A stretch of 64,000 bases of DNA. Origin: Camelus bactrianus. Taxonomy: Eukaryota; Chordata; Mammalia; Artiodactyla; Camelidae. The translations under genes and the position numbers were made by a program. A model generated the notes under the pieces. That model saw only the letters and a program-made list of their open reading frames with translations, was not told the origin of the DNA and ran no database searches. This document shows, in pieces, positions 33,856 to 46,544 of this stretch (positions within the stretch are counted from its first letter, which is position 1; each line of letters starts with the position of its first letter). The stretch lies in NCBI RefSeq assembly GCF_048773025.1, contig NC_133546.1, positions 96,737,104-96,801,103 on the forward strand. Direction: 5' to 3'.

Positions 33856-36095
33856 GAGACGTTCGTTCATCTAGCACAAAGGGAACGGGTTGCAGGAGAA
33901 ACTTTTACTCTGGTTTCTCAGTCTGTTTCCTAGTGCCGGTTTGAAGTTCCTGCAGTTTTCACTGTAAAACCGAGTTGGAGCTAGTACCTCCCCATATATA
34001 TGTATGGAGTGGAGTTTGCAAGTGAAAAGAAACTTTGTGTTCCCAACAAGCTAGGTGAAGGACGGCTTTCACACACACTTATCTCTCAGAACTGAGCATG
34101 TGGAGAGACGTTCGTTCATCTAGCACAAAGGGAACGGGTTGCAGGAGAAACTTTTACTCTGGTTTCTCAGTCTGTTTCCTAGTGCCGGTTTGAAGTTCTT
34201 GCAGTTTTCACTGTAAAACCGAGTTGGAGCTAGTACCTCCCCATATATATGTATGGAGTGGATTTTGCAAGTGAAAAGAATCTTTGTGTTCCCAACAAGC
34301 TAGGTGAAGTACGGCTTTCACACACACTTATCTCTCAGAACTGAGCATGTGGAGAGACGTTCGTTCATCTAGCACAAAGGGAACGGGTTGCAGGAGAAAC
34401 TTTTACTCTGGTTTCTCAGTCTGTTTCCTAGTGCCGGTTTGAAGTTCCTGCAGTTTTCACTGTAAAACCGAGTTGGAGCTAGTACCTCCCCATATATATG
34501 TATGGAGTGGAGTTTGCAAGTGAAAAGAAACTTTGTGTTCCCAACAAGCTAGGTGAAGGACGGCTTTCACACACACTTATCTCTCAGAACTGAGCATGTG
34601 GAGAGACGTTCGTTCATCTAGCACAAAGGGAACGGGTTGCAGGAGAAACTTTTACTCTGGTTTCTCAGTCTGTTTCCTAGTGCCGGTTTGAAGTTCCTGC
34701 AGTTTTCACTGTAAAACCGAGTTGGAGCTAGTACCTCCCCATATATATGTATGGAGTGGAGTTTGCAAGTGAAAAGAAACTTTGTGTTCCCAACAAGCTA
34801 GGTGAAGGACGGCTTTCACACACACTTATCTCTCAGAACTGAGCATGTGGAGAGACGTTCGTTCATCTAGCACAAAGGGAACGGGTTGCAGGAGAAACTT
34901 TTTCTCTGGTTTCTCAGTCTGTTTCCTAGTGCCGGTTTGAAGTTCTTGCAGTTTTCACTGTAAAACCGAGTTGGAGCTAGTACCTCCCCATATATATGTA
35001 TGGAGTGGAGTTTGCAAGTGAAAAGAAACTTTGTGTTCCCAACAAGCTAGGTGAAGTACGGCTTTCACACACACTTATCTCTCAGAACTGAGCATGTGGA
35101 GAGACGTTCGTTCATCTAGCACAAAGGGAACGGGTTGCAGGAGAAACTTTTACTCTGGTTTCTCAGTCTGTTTCCTAGTGCCGGTTTGAAGTTCCTGCAG
35201 TTTTCACTGTAAAACCGAGTTGGAGCTAGTACCTCCCCATATATATGTATGGAGTGGAGTTTGCAAGTGAAAAGAAACTTTGTGTTCCCAACAAGCTAGG
35301 TGAAGGACGGCTTTCACACACACTTATCTCTCAGAACTGAGCATGTGGAGAGACGTTCGTTCATCTAGCACAAAGGGAACGGGTTGCAGGAGAAACTTTT
35401 ACTCTGGTTTCTCAGTCTGTTTCCTAGTGCCGGTTTGAAGTTCCTGCAGTTTTCACTGTAAAACCGAGTTGGAGCTAGTACCTCCCCATATATATGTATG
35501 GAGTGGAGTTTGCAAGTGAAAAGAAACTTTGTGTTCCCAACAAGCTAGGTGAAGGACGGCTTTCACACACACTTATCTCTCAGAACTGAGCATGTGGAGA
35601 GACGTTCGTTCATCTAGCACAAAGGGAACGGGTTGCAGGAGAAACTTTTACTCTGGTTTCTCAGTCTGTTTCCTAGTGCCGGTTTGAAGTTCCTGCAGTT
35701 TTCACTGTAAAACCGAGTTGGAGCTAGTACCTCCCCATATATATGTATGGAGTGGAGTTTGCAAGTGAAAAGAAACTTTGTGTTCCCAACAAGCTAGGTG
35801 AAGGACGGCTTTCACACACACTTATCTCTCAGAACTGAGCATGTGGAGAGACGTTCGTTCATCTAGCACAAAGGGAACGGGTTGCAGGAGAAACTTTTAC
35901 TCTGGTTCTCAGTCTGTTTCCTAGTGCCGGTTTGAAGTTCCTGCAGTTTTCACTGTAAAACCGAGTTGGAGCTAGTACCTCCCCATATATATGTATGGAG
36001 TGGAGTTTTCAAGTGAAAAGAAACTTTGTGTTCCCAACAAGCTAGGTGAAGGACGGCTTTCACACACACTTATCTCTCAGAACTGAGCATGTGGA
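33856..36095. repeat. Nine near-consensus monomers between P3 and Q4
   Basis: A three-monomer motif GTTCTTGCAG with GAAGTACGG appears twice (near 34195-34313 and 34943-35059), 747 bp apart. TGGTTCTCAG with a 1 bp deletion occurs near 35905, and GTTTTCAAG near 36005. Six of these nine monomers are missing from the equivalent stretch at 41.1-41.8 kb. Confidence 0.85.
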
Positions 36096-36592
36096 GAGAC
36101 GTTCGTTCATCTAGCACAAAGGGAACGGGTTGCAGGAGAAACTTTTACTCTGGTTTCTCAGTCTGTTTCCTAGTGCCGGTTTGATGTTCCTGCAGTTTTC
36201 ACTGTAAAACTGAGTAAGATCTTGTACCTCCCCATATATATGTATGGAGTGGAGTTTGCTACTGAAAAGAAACTTTGTGTTCCCAACAAGCTAGTTGAAG
36301 GACGGTTTCACACACACTTATCTCTCAGAACTGAGCATGTGGAGAGACTTTCGTTCATCTAGAACGAAGGGAATGGGTTGCAGGAGAAACTTTTACTCTG
36401 GTTTCTCAGTCTGTTTCCTAGTGCCGGTTTGAAGTTCCTGCAGTTTTCACTGTAAAACCGAGTTGGAGCTAGTACCTCCCCATATATATATATGGAGTGG
36501 AGTTTGCAAGTGAAAAGAAACTTTGCGTTCCCAACAAGCTAGGTGAAGGACGGCTTTCACACACACTTATCTCTCAGAACTGAGCATGTGGA
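36096..36592. repeat. Q cassette, copy 4
   Basis: AAACTGAGTAAGATCT (AGATCT at 36217), GAAACTTTG, ACGGTTTCAC, GAGACTTTCG and the ATATGG/TTTGCG pair are present. AACTGAG is shared with Q copy 1 at 23.5 kb. Confidence 0.93.
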
Positions 36593-36841
36593 GAGACGTT
36601 CGTTCATCTAGCACAAAGGGAACGGGTTGCAGGAGAAACTTTTACTCTGGTTTCTCAGTCTGTTTCCTAGTGCCGGTTTGAAGTTCCTGCAGTTTTCACT
36701 GTAAAACCGAGTTGGAGCTAGTACCTCCCCATATATATGTATGGAGTGGAGTTTGCAAGTGAAAAGAAACTTTGTGTTCCCAACAAGCTAGGTGAAGGAC
36801 GGCTTTCACACACACTTATCTCTCAGAACTGAGCATGTGGA

Positions 36842-37837
36842 GAGACGTTCGTTCATCTAGCACAAAGGGAACGGGTTGCAGGAGAAACTTTTACTCTGGT
36901 TTCTCAGTCTGTTTCCTAGTGCCGGTTTGAAGTTCCTGCAGTTTTCACTGTAAAACCGAGTTGGAGCTAGTACCTCCCCATATATATGTATCGAGTGGAG
37001 TTTGCTAGTGAAAAGAAACTTTGTGGTCCCAACAAGCTAGGTGAAAGACGTCTTTCACACACACTTATCTCTCAGAACTGAGCATGTGGAGAGACGTTCG
37101 TTCATCTAGCACAAAGGGAACAGGTTGCAGGAGAAACTTTTACTCTGGTTTCTCAGTCTGTTTCCTAGTGCCGGTTTGAAGTTCCTGCAGTTTTCACTGT
37201 AAAACCGAGTTGGAGCTAGTACCTCCCCATATATATGTATGGAGTGGAGTTTGCAAGTGAAAAGAAACTTTGTGTTCCCAACAAGCTAGGTGAAGGACGG
37301 CTTTCACACACACTTATCTCTCAGAACTGAGCATGTGGAGAGACGTTCGTTCATCTAGCACAAAGGGAACGGTTTGCAGGAGAAACTTTTACTCTGGTTT
37401 CTCAGTCTGTTTCCTAGTGCCGGTTTGATGTTCCTGCAGTTTTCAATGTAAAACCGAGTTAGATCTTGTACCTCCCCATATATATGTATGGAGTGGAGTT
37501 TGCTACTGAAAAGAAACTCTGTGTTCCCAACAAGCTAGTTGAAGGACGGCTTTCACACACACTTATCTCTCAGAACTGAGCATGTGGAGAGACGTTCGTT
37601 CATCTAGAACAAAGGGAATGGGTTGCAGGAGAAATTTTTACTCTGGTTTCTCAGTCTGTTTCCTAGTGCCGGTTTGAAGTTCCTGCAGTTTTCACTGTAA
37701 AACCGAGTTGGAGCTAGTACCTCCCCATATATATGTATGGAGTGGAGTTTGCAAGTGAAAAGAAACTTTGTGTTCCCAACAAGCTAGGTGAAGGACGGCT
37801 TTCACACACACTTATCTCTCAGAACTGAGCATGTGGA
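36842..37837. repeat. P cassette, copy 4
   Basis: GTATCGAG, GCTAGTG, GTGGTCC and GAAAGACG, then AACAGG, then TTCAATG with AGATCT at 37461, then CTAGAACAAAG, GAATGGG and GAAATTTTTAC. It is the direct counterpart of copy 2 at a 6,718 bp distance, without copy 2's private deletion. Confidence 0.93.
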
Positions 37838-38832
37838 GAGACGTTCGTTCATCTAGCACAAAGGGAACGGGTTGCAGGAGAAACTTTTACTCTGGTTTCT
37901 CAGTCTGTTTCCTAGTGCCGGTTTGAAGTTCCTGCAGTTTTCACTGTAAAACCGAGTTGGAGCTAGTACCTCCCCATATATATGTATGGAGTGGAGTTTT
38001 CAAGTGAAAAGAAACTTTGTGTTCCCAACAAGCTAGGTGAAGGACGGCTTTCACACACACTTATCTCTCAGAAATGAGCATGTGGAGAGACGTTCGTTCA
38101 TCTAGCACAAAGGGAACGGGTTGCAGGAGAAACTTTTACTCTGGTTTCTCAGTCTGTTTCCTAGTGCCGGTTTGAAGTTCTTGCAGTTTTCACTGTAAAA
38201 CCGAGTTGGAGCTAGTACCTCCCCATATATATGTATGGAGTGGAGTTTGCAAGTGAAAAGAAACTTTGTGTTCCCAACAAGCTAGGTGAAGTACGGCTTT
38301 CAGACACACTTATCTCTCAGAACTGAGCATGTGGAGAGACGTTCGTTCATCTAGCACAAAGGGAACGGGTTGCAGGAGAAACTTTTACTCTGGTTTCTCA
38401 GTCTGTTTCCTAGTGCCGGTTTGAAGTTCCTGCAGTTTTCACTGTAAAACCGAGTTGGAGCTAGTACCTCCCCATATATATGTATGGAGTGGAGTTTGCA
38501 AGTGAAAAGAAACTTTGTGTTCCCAACAAGCTAGGTGAAGGACGGCTTTCACACACACTTATCTCTCAGAACTGAGCATGTGGAGAGACGTTCGTTCATC
38601 TAGCACAAAGGGAACGGGTTGCAGGAGAAACTTTTACTCTGGTTCTCAGTCTGTTTCCTAGTGCCGGTTTGAAGTTCCTGCAGTTTTCACTGTAAAACCG
38701 AGTTGGAGCTAGTACCTCCCCATATATATGTATGGAGTGGAGTTTTCAAGTGAAAAGAAACTTTGTGTTCCCAACAAGCTAGGTGAAGGACGGCTTTCAC
38801 ACACACTTATCTCTCAGAACTGAGCATGTGGA

Positions 38833-39329
38833 GAGACGTTCGTTCATCTAGCACAAAGGGAACGGGTTGCAGGAGAAACTTTTACTCTGGTTTCTCAGTC
38901 TGTTTCCTAGTGCCGGTTTGATGTTCCTGCAGTTTTCACTGTAAAACTAAGTAAGATCTTGTACCTCCCCATATATATGTATGGAGTGGAGTTTGCTACT
39001 GAAAAGAAACATTGTGTTCCCAACAAGCTAGTTGAAGGACGGTTTCACACACACTTATCTCTCAGAACTGAGCATGTGGAGAGACTTTCGTTCATCTAGA
39101 ACGAAGGGAATGGGTTGCAGGAGAAACTTTTACTCTGGTTTCTCAGTCTGTTTCCTAGTGCCGGTTTGAAGTTCCTGCAGTTTTCACTGTAAAACCGAGT
39201 TGGAGCTAGTACCTCCCCATATATATATATGGAGTGGAGTTTGCAAGTGAAAAGAAACTTTGCGTTCCCAACAAGCTAGGTGAAGGACGGCTTTCACACA
39301 CACTTATCTCTCAGAACTGAGCATGTGGA
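38833..39329. repeat. Q cassette, copy 5
   Basis: AAACTAAGTAAGATCT (AGATCT at 38954), GAAACATTG, ACGGTTTCAC, GAGACTTTCG, AACGAAGGG, ATATGG and TTTGCG. The AACTAAG form is shared only with copy 6. Confidence 0.93.
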
Positions 39330-39578
39330 GAGACGTTCGTTCATCTAGCACAAAGGGAACGGGTTGCAGGAGAAACTTTTACTCTGGTTTCTCAGTCTGT
39401 TTCCTAGTGCCGGTTTGAAGTTCCTGCAGTTTTCACTGTAAAACCGAGTTGGAGCTAGTACCTCCCCATATATATGTATGGAGTGGAGTTTGCAAGTGAA
39501 AAGAAACTTTGTGTTCCCAACAAGCTAGGTGAAGGACGGCTTTCACACACACTTATCTCTCAGAACTGAGCATGTGGA

Positions 39579-40076
39579 GAGACGTTCGTTCATCTAGCAC
39601 AAAGGGAACGGGTTGCAGGAGAAACTTTTACTCTGGTTTCTCAGTCTGTTTCCTAGTGCCGGTTTGAAGTTCCTGCAGTTTTCACTGTAAAACCGAGTTG
39701 GAGCTAGTACCTCCCCATATATATGTATGGAGTGGAGTTTGCTAGTGAAAAGAAACTTTGTGGTCCCAACAAGCTAGGTGAAGGACGTCTTTCACACACA
39801 CTTATCTCTCAGAACTGAGCATGTGGAGAGACGTTCGTTCATCTAGCACAAAGGGAACAGGTTGCAGGAGAAACTTTTACTCTGGTTTCTCAGTCTGTTT
39901 CCTAGTGCCGGTTTGAAGTTCCTGCAGTTTTCACTGTAAAACCGAGTTGGAGCTAGTACCTCCCCATATATATGTATGGAGTGGAGTTTGCAAGTGAAAA
40001 GAAACTTTGTGTTCTCAACAAGCTAGGTGAAGGACGGCTTTCACACACACTTATCTCTCAGAACTGAGCATGTGGA
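39579..40076. repeat. Extra M1-M2 pair of a P cassette
   Basis: GCTAGTG with GTGGTCC and GACGTCTTT, then AACAGG with GTTCTCAAC, stop before M3 and are followed at once by a full P cassette. In copy 3 the same GTTCTCAAC monomer leads straight into M3. This is a two-monomer (498 bp) duplication, or insertion by unequal exchange between P copies. Confidence 0.9.
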
Positions 40077-41072
40077 GAGACGTTCGTTCATCTAGCACAA
40101 AGGGAACGGGTTGCAGGAGAAACTTTTACTCTGGTTTCTCAGTCTGTTTCCTAGTGCCGGTTTGAAGTTCCTGCAGTTTTCACTGTAAAACCGAGTTGGA
40201 GCTAGTACCTCCCCATATATATGTATCGAGTTGAGTTTGCTAGTGAAAAGAAACTTTGTGGTCCCAACAAGCTAGGTGAAAGACGTCTTTCACACACACT
40301 TATCTCTCAGAACTGAGCATGTGGAGAGACGTTCGTTCATCTAGCACAAAGGGAACAGGTTGCAGGAGAAACTTTTACTCTGGTTTCTCAGTCTGTTTCC
40401 TAGTGCCGGTTTGAAGTTCCTGCAGTTTTCACTGTAAAACCGAGTTGGAGCTAGTACCTCCCCATATATATGTATGGAGTGGAGTTTGCAAGTGAAAAGA
40501 AACTTTGTGTTCCCAACAAGCTAGGTGAAGGACGGCTTTCACACACACTTATCTCTCAGAACTGAGCATGTGGAGAGACGTTCGTTCATCTAGCACAAAG
40601 GGAACGGTTTGCAGGAGAAACTTTTACTCTGGTTTCTCAGTCTGTTTCCTAGTGCCGGTTTGATGTTCCTGCAGTTTTCAATGTAAAACCGAGTTAGATC
40701 TTGTACCTCCCCATATATATGTATGGAGTGGAGTTTGCTACTGAAAAGAAACTCTGTGTTCCCAACAAGCTAGTTGAAGGACGGCTTTCACACACACTTA
40801 TCTCTCAGAACTGAGCATGTGGAGAGACGTTCGTTCATCTAGAACAAAGGGAATGGGTTGCAGGAGAAATTTTTACTCTGGATTCTCAGTCTGTTTCCTA
40901 GTGCCGGTTTGAAGTTCCTGCAGTTTTCACTGTAAAACCGAGTTGGAGCTAGTACCTCCCCATATATATGTATGGAGTGGAGTTTGCAAGTGAAAAGAAA
41001 CTTTGTGTTCCCAACAAGCTAGGTGAAGGACGGCTTTCACACACACTTATCTCTCAGAAATGAGCATGTGGA
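40077..41072. repeat. P cassette, copy 5
   Basis: M1 has GTATCGAGTTGAG, GCTAGTG and GAAAGACG. M2 has AACAGG. M3 has CTGCAGTTTTCAATG with AGATCT at 40696. M4 has GGATTCTC and GAATGGG. It belongs to the copy 2/4 haplotype although it occupies the position of copy 3, so it is a mosaic or replacement. Confidence 0.93.
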
Positions 41073-41818
41073 GAGACGTTCGTTCATCTAGCACAAAGGG
41101 AACGGGTTGCAGGAGAAACTTTTACTCTGGTTTCTCAGTCTGTTTCCTAGTGCCGGTTTGAAGTTCTTGCAGTTTTCACTGTAAAACCGAGTTGGAGCTA
41201 GTACCTCCCCATATATATGTATGGAGTGGAGTTTGCAAGTGAAAAGAAACTTTGTGTTCCCAACAAGCTAGGTGAAGTACGGCTTTCAGACACACTTATC
41301 TCTCAGAACTGAGCATGTGGAGAGACGTTCGTTCATCTAGCACAAAGGGAACGGGTTGCAGGAGAAACTTTTACTCTGGTTTCTCAGTCTGTTTCCTAGT
41401 GCCGGTTTGAAGTTCCTGCAGTTTTCACTGTAAAACCGAGTTGGAGCTAGTACCTCCCCATATATATGTATGGAGTGGAGTTTGCAAGTGAAAAGAAACT
41501 TTGTGTTCCCAACAAGCTAGGTGAAGGACGGCTTTCACACACACTTATCTCTCAGAACTGAGCATGTGGAGAGACGTTCGTTCATCTAGCACAAAGGGAA
41601 CGGGTTGCAGGAGAAACTTTTACTCTGGTTCTCAGTCTGTTTCCTAGTGCCGGTTTGAAGTTCCTGCAGTTTTCACTGTAAAACCGAGTTGGAGCTAGTA
41701 CCTCCCCATATATATGTATGGAGTGGAGTTTGCAAGTGAAAAGAAACTTTGTGTTCCCAACAAGCTAGGTGAAGGACGGCTTTCACACACACTTATCTCT
41801 CAGAACTGAGCATGTGGA

Positions 41819-42315
41819 GAGACGTTCGTTCATCTAGCACAAAGGGAACGGGTTGCAGGAGAAACTTTTACTCTGGTTTCTCAGTCTGTTTCCTAGTGCC
41901 GGTTTGATGTTCCTGCAGTTTTCACTGTAAAACTAAGTAAGATCTTGTACCTCCCCATATATATGTATGGAGTGGAGTTTGCTACTGAAAAGAAACATTG
42001 TGTTCCCAACAAGCTAGTTGAAGGACGGTTTCACACACACTTATCTCTCAGAACTGAGCATGTGGAGAGACTTTCGTTCATCTAGAACGAAGGGAATGGG
42101 TTGCAGGAGAAACTTTTACTCTGGTTTCTCAGTCTGTTTCCTAGTGCCGGTTTGAAGTTCCTGCAGTTTTCACTGTAAAACCGAGTTGGAGCTAGTACCT
42201 CCCCATATATATATATGGAGTGGAGTTTGCAAGTGAAAAGAAACTTTGCGTTCCCAACAAGCTAGGTGAAGGACGGCTTTCACACACACTTATCTCTCAG
42301 AACTGAGCATGTGGA
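41819..42315. repeat. Q cassette, copy 6
   Basis: AGATCT at 41940, GAAACATTG, ACGGTTTCAC, GAGACTTTCG at 42067, AACGAAGGG, ATATGG and TTTGCG. It is nearly identical to copy 5. Confidence 0.93.
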
Positions 42316-42564
42316 GAGACGTTCGTTCATCTAGCACAAAGGGAACGGGTTGCAGGAGAAACTTTTACTCTGGTTTCTCAGTCTGTTTCCTAGTGCCGGT
42401 TTGAAGTTCCTGCAGTTTTCACTGTAAAACCGAGTTGGAGCTAGTACCTCCCCATATATATGTATGGAGTGGAGTTTGCAAGTGAAAAGAAACTTTGTGT
42501 TCCCAACAAGCTAGGTGAAGGACGGCTTTCACACACACTTATCTCTCAGAACTGAGCATGTGGA

Positions 42565-43560
42565 GAGACGTTCGTTCATCTAGCACAAAGGGAACGGGTT
42601 GCAGGAGAAACTTTTACTCTGGTTTCTCAGTCTGTTTCCTAGTGCCGGTTTGAAGTTCCTGCAGTTTTCACTGTAAAACCGAGTTGGAGCTAGTACCTCC
42701 CCATATATATGTATGGAGTGGAGTTTGCTAGTGAAAAGAAACTTTGTGGTCCCAACAAGCTAGGTGAAGGACGTCTTTCACACACACTTATCTCTCAGAA
42801 CTGAGCATGTGGAGAGACGTTCGTTCATCTAGCACAAAGGGAACAGGTTGCAGGAGAAACTTTTACTCTGGTTTCTCAGTCTGTTTCCTAGTGCCGGTTT
42901 GAAGTTCCTGCAGTTTTCACTGTAAAACCGAGTTGGAGCTAGTACCTCCCCATATATATGTATGGAGTGGAGTTTGCAAGTGAAAAGAAACTTTGTGTTC
43001 TCAACAAGCTAGGTGAAGGACGGCTTTCACACACACTTATCTCTCAGAACTGAGCATGTGGAGAGACGTTCGTTCATCTAGCACAAAGGGAACGGTTTGC
43101 AGGAGAAACTTTTACTCTGGTTTCTCAGTCTGTTTCCTAGTGCCGGTTTGATGTTCCTGCATTTTTCAATGTAAAACCGAGTTAGATCTTGTACCTCCCC
43201 ATATATATGTATGGAGTGGAGTTTGCTACTGAAAAGAAACTCTGTGTTCCCAACAAGCTAGTTGAAGGACGGCTTTCACACACACTTACCTCTCAGAACT
43301 GAGCATGTGGAGAGACGTTCGTTCATCTAGAACAAAGGGAACGGGTTGCAGGAGAAATTTTTACTCTGGTTTCTCAGTCTGTTTCCTAGTGCCGGTTTGA
43401 AGTTCCTGCAGTTTTCACTGTAAAACCGAGTTGGAGCTAGTACCTCCCCATATATATGTATGGAGTGGAGTTTGCAAGTGAAAAGAAACTTTGTGTTCCC
43501 AACAAGCTAGGTGAAGGACGGCTTTCACACACACTTATCTCTCAGAACTGAGCATGTGGA
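42565..43560. repeat. P cassette, copy 6
   Basis: GCTAGTG with GTGGTCC, AACAGG with GTTCTCAAC, CTGCATTTTTCAATG with AGATCT at 43184, ACTTACCTC, then GGGAACGGG with GAAATTTTTAC. It shares the copy 3 haplotype. Confidence 0.93.
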
Positions 43561-46544
43561 GAGACGTTCGTTCATCTAGCACAAAGGGAACGGGTTGCAG
43601 GAGAAACTTTTACTCTGGTTTCTCAGTCTGTTTCCTAGTGCCGGTTTGAAGTTCCTGCAGTTTTCACTGTAAAACCGAGTTGGAGCTAGTACCTCCCCAT
43701 ATATATGTATGGAGTGGTGTTTGCAAGTGAAAAGAAACTTTGTGTTCCCAACAAGCTAGGTGAAGGACGGCTTTCACACACACTTATCTCTCAGAACTGA
43801 GCATGTGGAGAGACGTTCGTTCATCTAGCACAAAGGGAACGGGTTGCAGGAGAAACTTTTACTCTGGTTTCTCAGTCTGTTTCCTAGTGCCGGTTTGAAG
43901 TTCTTGCAGTTTTCACTGTAAAACCGAGTTGGAGCTAGTACCTCCCCATATATATGTATGGAGTGGAGTTTGCAAGTGAAAAGAAACTTTGTGTTCCCAA
44001 CAAGCTAGGTGAAGTACGGCTTTCACACACACTTATCTCTCAGAACTGAGCATGTGGAGAGACGTTCGTTCATCTAGCACAAAGGGAACGGGTTGCAGGA
44101 GAAACTTTTACTCTGGTTTCTCAGTCTGTTTCCTAGTGCCGGTTTGAAGTTCCTGCAGTTTTCACTGTAAAACCGAGTTGGAGCTAGTACCTCCCCATAT
44201 ATATGTATGGAGTGGAGTTTGCAAGTGAAAAGAAACTTTGTGTTCCCAACAAGCTAGGTGAAGGACGGCTTTCACACACACTTATCTCTCAGAACTGAGC
44301 ATGTGGAGAGACGTTCGTTCATCTAGCACAAAGGGAACGGGTTGCAGGAGAAACTTTTACTCTGGTTTCTCAGTCTGTTTCCTAGTGCCGGTTTGAAGTT
44401 CCTGCAGTTTTCACTGTAAAACCGAGTTGGAGCTAGTACCTCCCCATATATATGTATGGAGTGGAGTTTGCAAGTGAAAAGAAACTTTGTGTTCCCAACA
44501 AGCTAGGTGAAGGACGGCTTTCACACACACTTATCTCTCAGAACTGAGCATGTGGAGAGACGTTCGTTCATCTAGCACAAAGGGAACGGGTTGCAGGAGA
44601 AACTTTTACTCTGGTTTCTCAGTCTGTTTCCTAGTGCCGGTTTGAAGTTCCTGCAGTTTTCACTGTAAAACCGAGTTGGAGCTAGTACCTCCCCATATAT
44701 ATGTATGGAGTGGAGTTTGCAAGTGAAAAGAAAATTTGTGTTCCCAACAAGCTAGGTGAAGGACGGCTTTCACACACACTTATCTCTCAGAACTGAGCAT
44801 GTGGAGAGACGTTCGTTCATCTAGCACAAAGGGAACGGGTTGCAGGAGAAACTTTTACTCTGGTTTCTCAGTCTGTTTCCTAGTGCCGGTTTGAAGTTCC
44901 TGCAGTTTTCACTGTAAAACAGAGTTGGAGCTAGTACCTCCCCATATATATGTATGGAGTGGAGTTTGCAAGTGAAAAGAAACTTTGTGTTCCCAACAAG
45001 CTAGGTGAAGGACGGCTTTCACACACACTTATCTCAGAACTGAGCATGTGGAGAGACGTTCGTTCATCTAGCACAAAGGGAAAGGGTTGCAGGAGAAACT
45101 TTTACTCTGGTTTCTCAGTCTGTTTCCTAGTGCCGGTTTGAAGTTCCTGCAATTTTCACTGCAAAACCGAGTTGGAGCTAGTACCTCCCCATATATATGT
45201 ATGGAGTGGAGTTTGCAAGTGAAAAGAAACTTTGTGTTCCCAACAAGCTAGGTGAAGGACGGCTTTCACACACACTTATCTCTCAGAACTGAGCATGTGG
45301 AGAGACGTTCGTTCATCTAGCACAAAGGGAACGGGTTGCAGGGGAAACTTTTACTCTGGTTTCTCAGTCTGTTTCCTAGTGCCGGTTTGAAGTTCCTGCA
45401 GTTTTCACTGTAAAACCGAGTTGGAGCTAGTACCTCCCCATATATATGTATGGAGTGGAGTTTGCAAGTGAAAAGAAACTTTGTGTTCCCAACAAGCTAG
45501 GTGAAGGACGGCTTTCACACACACTTATCTCTCAGAACTGAGCATGTGGAGAGACGTTCGTTCATCTAGCACAAAGGGAACGGGTTGCAGGAGAAACTTT
45601 TACTCTGGTTTCTCAGTCTGTTTCCTAGTGCCGGTTTGAAGTTCCTGCAGTTTTCACTGTAAAACCGAGTTGGAGCTAGTACCTCCCCATATATATGTAT
45701 GGAGTGGAGTTTGCAAGTGAAAAGAAACTTTGTGTTCCCAACAAGCTAGGTGAAGGACGGCTTTCACACACACTTATCTCTCAGAACTGAGCATGTGGAG
45801 AGACGTTCGTTCATCTAGCACAAAGGGAACGGGTAGCAGGAGAAACTTTTACTCTGGTTTCTCAGTCTGTTTCCTAGTGCCGGTTTGATGTTCCTGCAGT
45901 TTTCACTGTAAAACCGAGTTAGATCTTGTACCTCCCCATATATATGTATGGAGTGGAGTTTGCAAGTGAAAAGAAACTTTGTGTTCCCAACAAGCTAGGT
46001 GAAGGACGGCTTTCACACACACTTATCTCAGAACTGAGCATGTGGAGAGACGTTCGTTCATCTAGCACAAAGGGAACGGGTTGCAGGAGAAACTTTTACT
46101 CTGGTTTCTCAGTCTGTTTCCTAGTGCCGGTTTGAAGTTCCTGCAATTTTCACTGTAAAACCGAGTTGGAGCTAGTACCTCCCCATATATATGTATGGAG
46201 TGGAGTTTGCAAGTGAAAAGAAACTTTGTGTTCCCAACAAGCTAGGTGAAGGACGGCTTTCACACACACTTATCTCTCAGAACTGAGCATGTGGAGAGAC
46301 GTTCGTTCATCTAGCACAAAGGGAACGGGTTGCAGGAGAAACTTTTACTCTGGTTTCTCAGTCTGTTTCCTAGTGCCGGTTTGAAGTTCCTGCAGTTTTC
46401 ACTGTAAAACCGAGATGGAGCTAGTACCTCCCCATATATATGTATGGAGTGGAGTTTGCAAGTGAAAAGAAACTTTGTGTTCCCAACAAGCTAGGTGAAG
46501 GACGGCTTTCACACACACTTATCTCTCAGAACTGAGCATGTGGA
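43561..46544. repeat. Transition zone, part 1, with a four-monomer duplication
   Basis: These are near-consensus monomers with GTTCTTGCAG and GAAGTACGG (near 43902-44013). A 2 bp deletion giving ACTTATCTCAGAAC occurs at about 45030 and 46024, each followed by CTGCAATTTT, 994 bp apart (four monomers less two bases). This points to a tetramer duplication. The deletion shifts frame past the usual TGA and opens chance 63- and 69-codon frames at 44950-45141 and 45926-46135. An isolated P core (AGATCT at 45921) is joined to a non-P tail. Confidence 0.88.

Larger units (their letters stand above)
29626..36343. repeat. 27-monomer super-unit of Q and P cassettes, copy 1
   Basis: Second-monomer Q markers (GAGACT) stand at 29626, 32362 and 36344, giving an 11-mer and a 16-mer. 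Each Q is followed five monomers later by a P core. Shared minor variants (CAGAAATGAGC, GTTCTTGCAG, GAAGTACGG with TTTCAGAC, TGGTTCTCAG, GTTCTCAAC) occur about 6,718 bp downstream, supporting a 27-mer duplication. Confidence 0.9.
36344..43561. repeat. Second Q/P super-unit, rearranged
   Basis: Q markers at 36344, 39081 and 42067 give spacings of 11 and 12 monomers, where copy 1 has 11 and 16. Relative to copy 1 it gained an extra M1-M2 pair (39579-40076) and lost six monomers before the last Q (16 minus 6 plus 2 equals 12). The 11-mer half matches copy 1 closely. Confidence 0.88.

Noticed and set aside
44950-45141. 63-codon open frame, similar to the 69-codon frame at 45926-46135
   Set aside because: Both come from the same 2 bp deletion duplicated with its tetramer. 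There is no sign of coding constraint.
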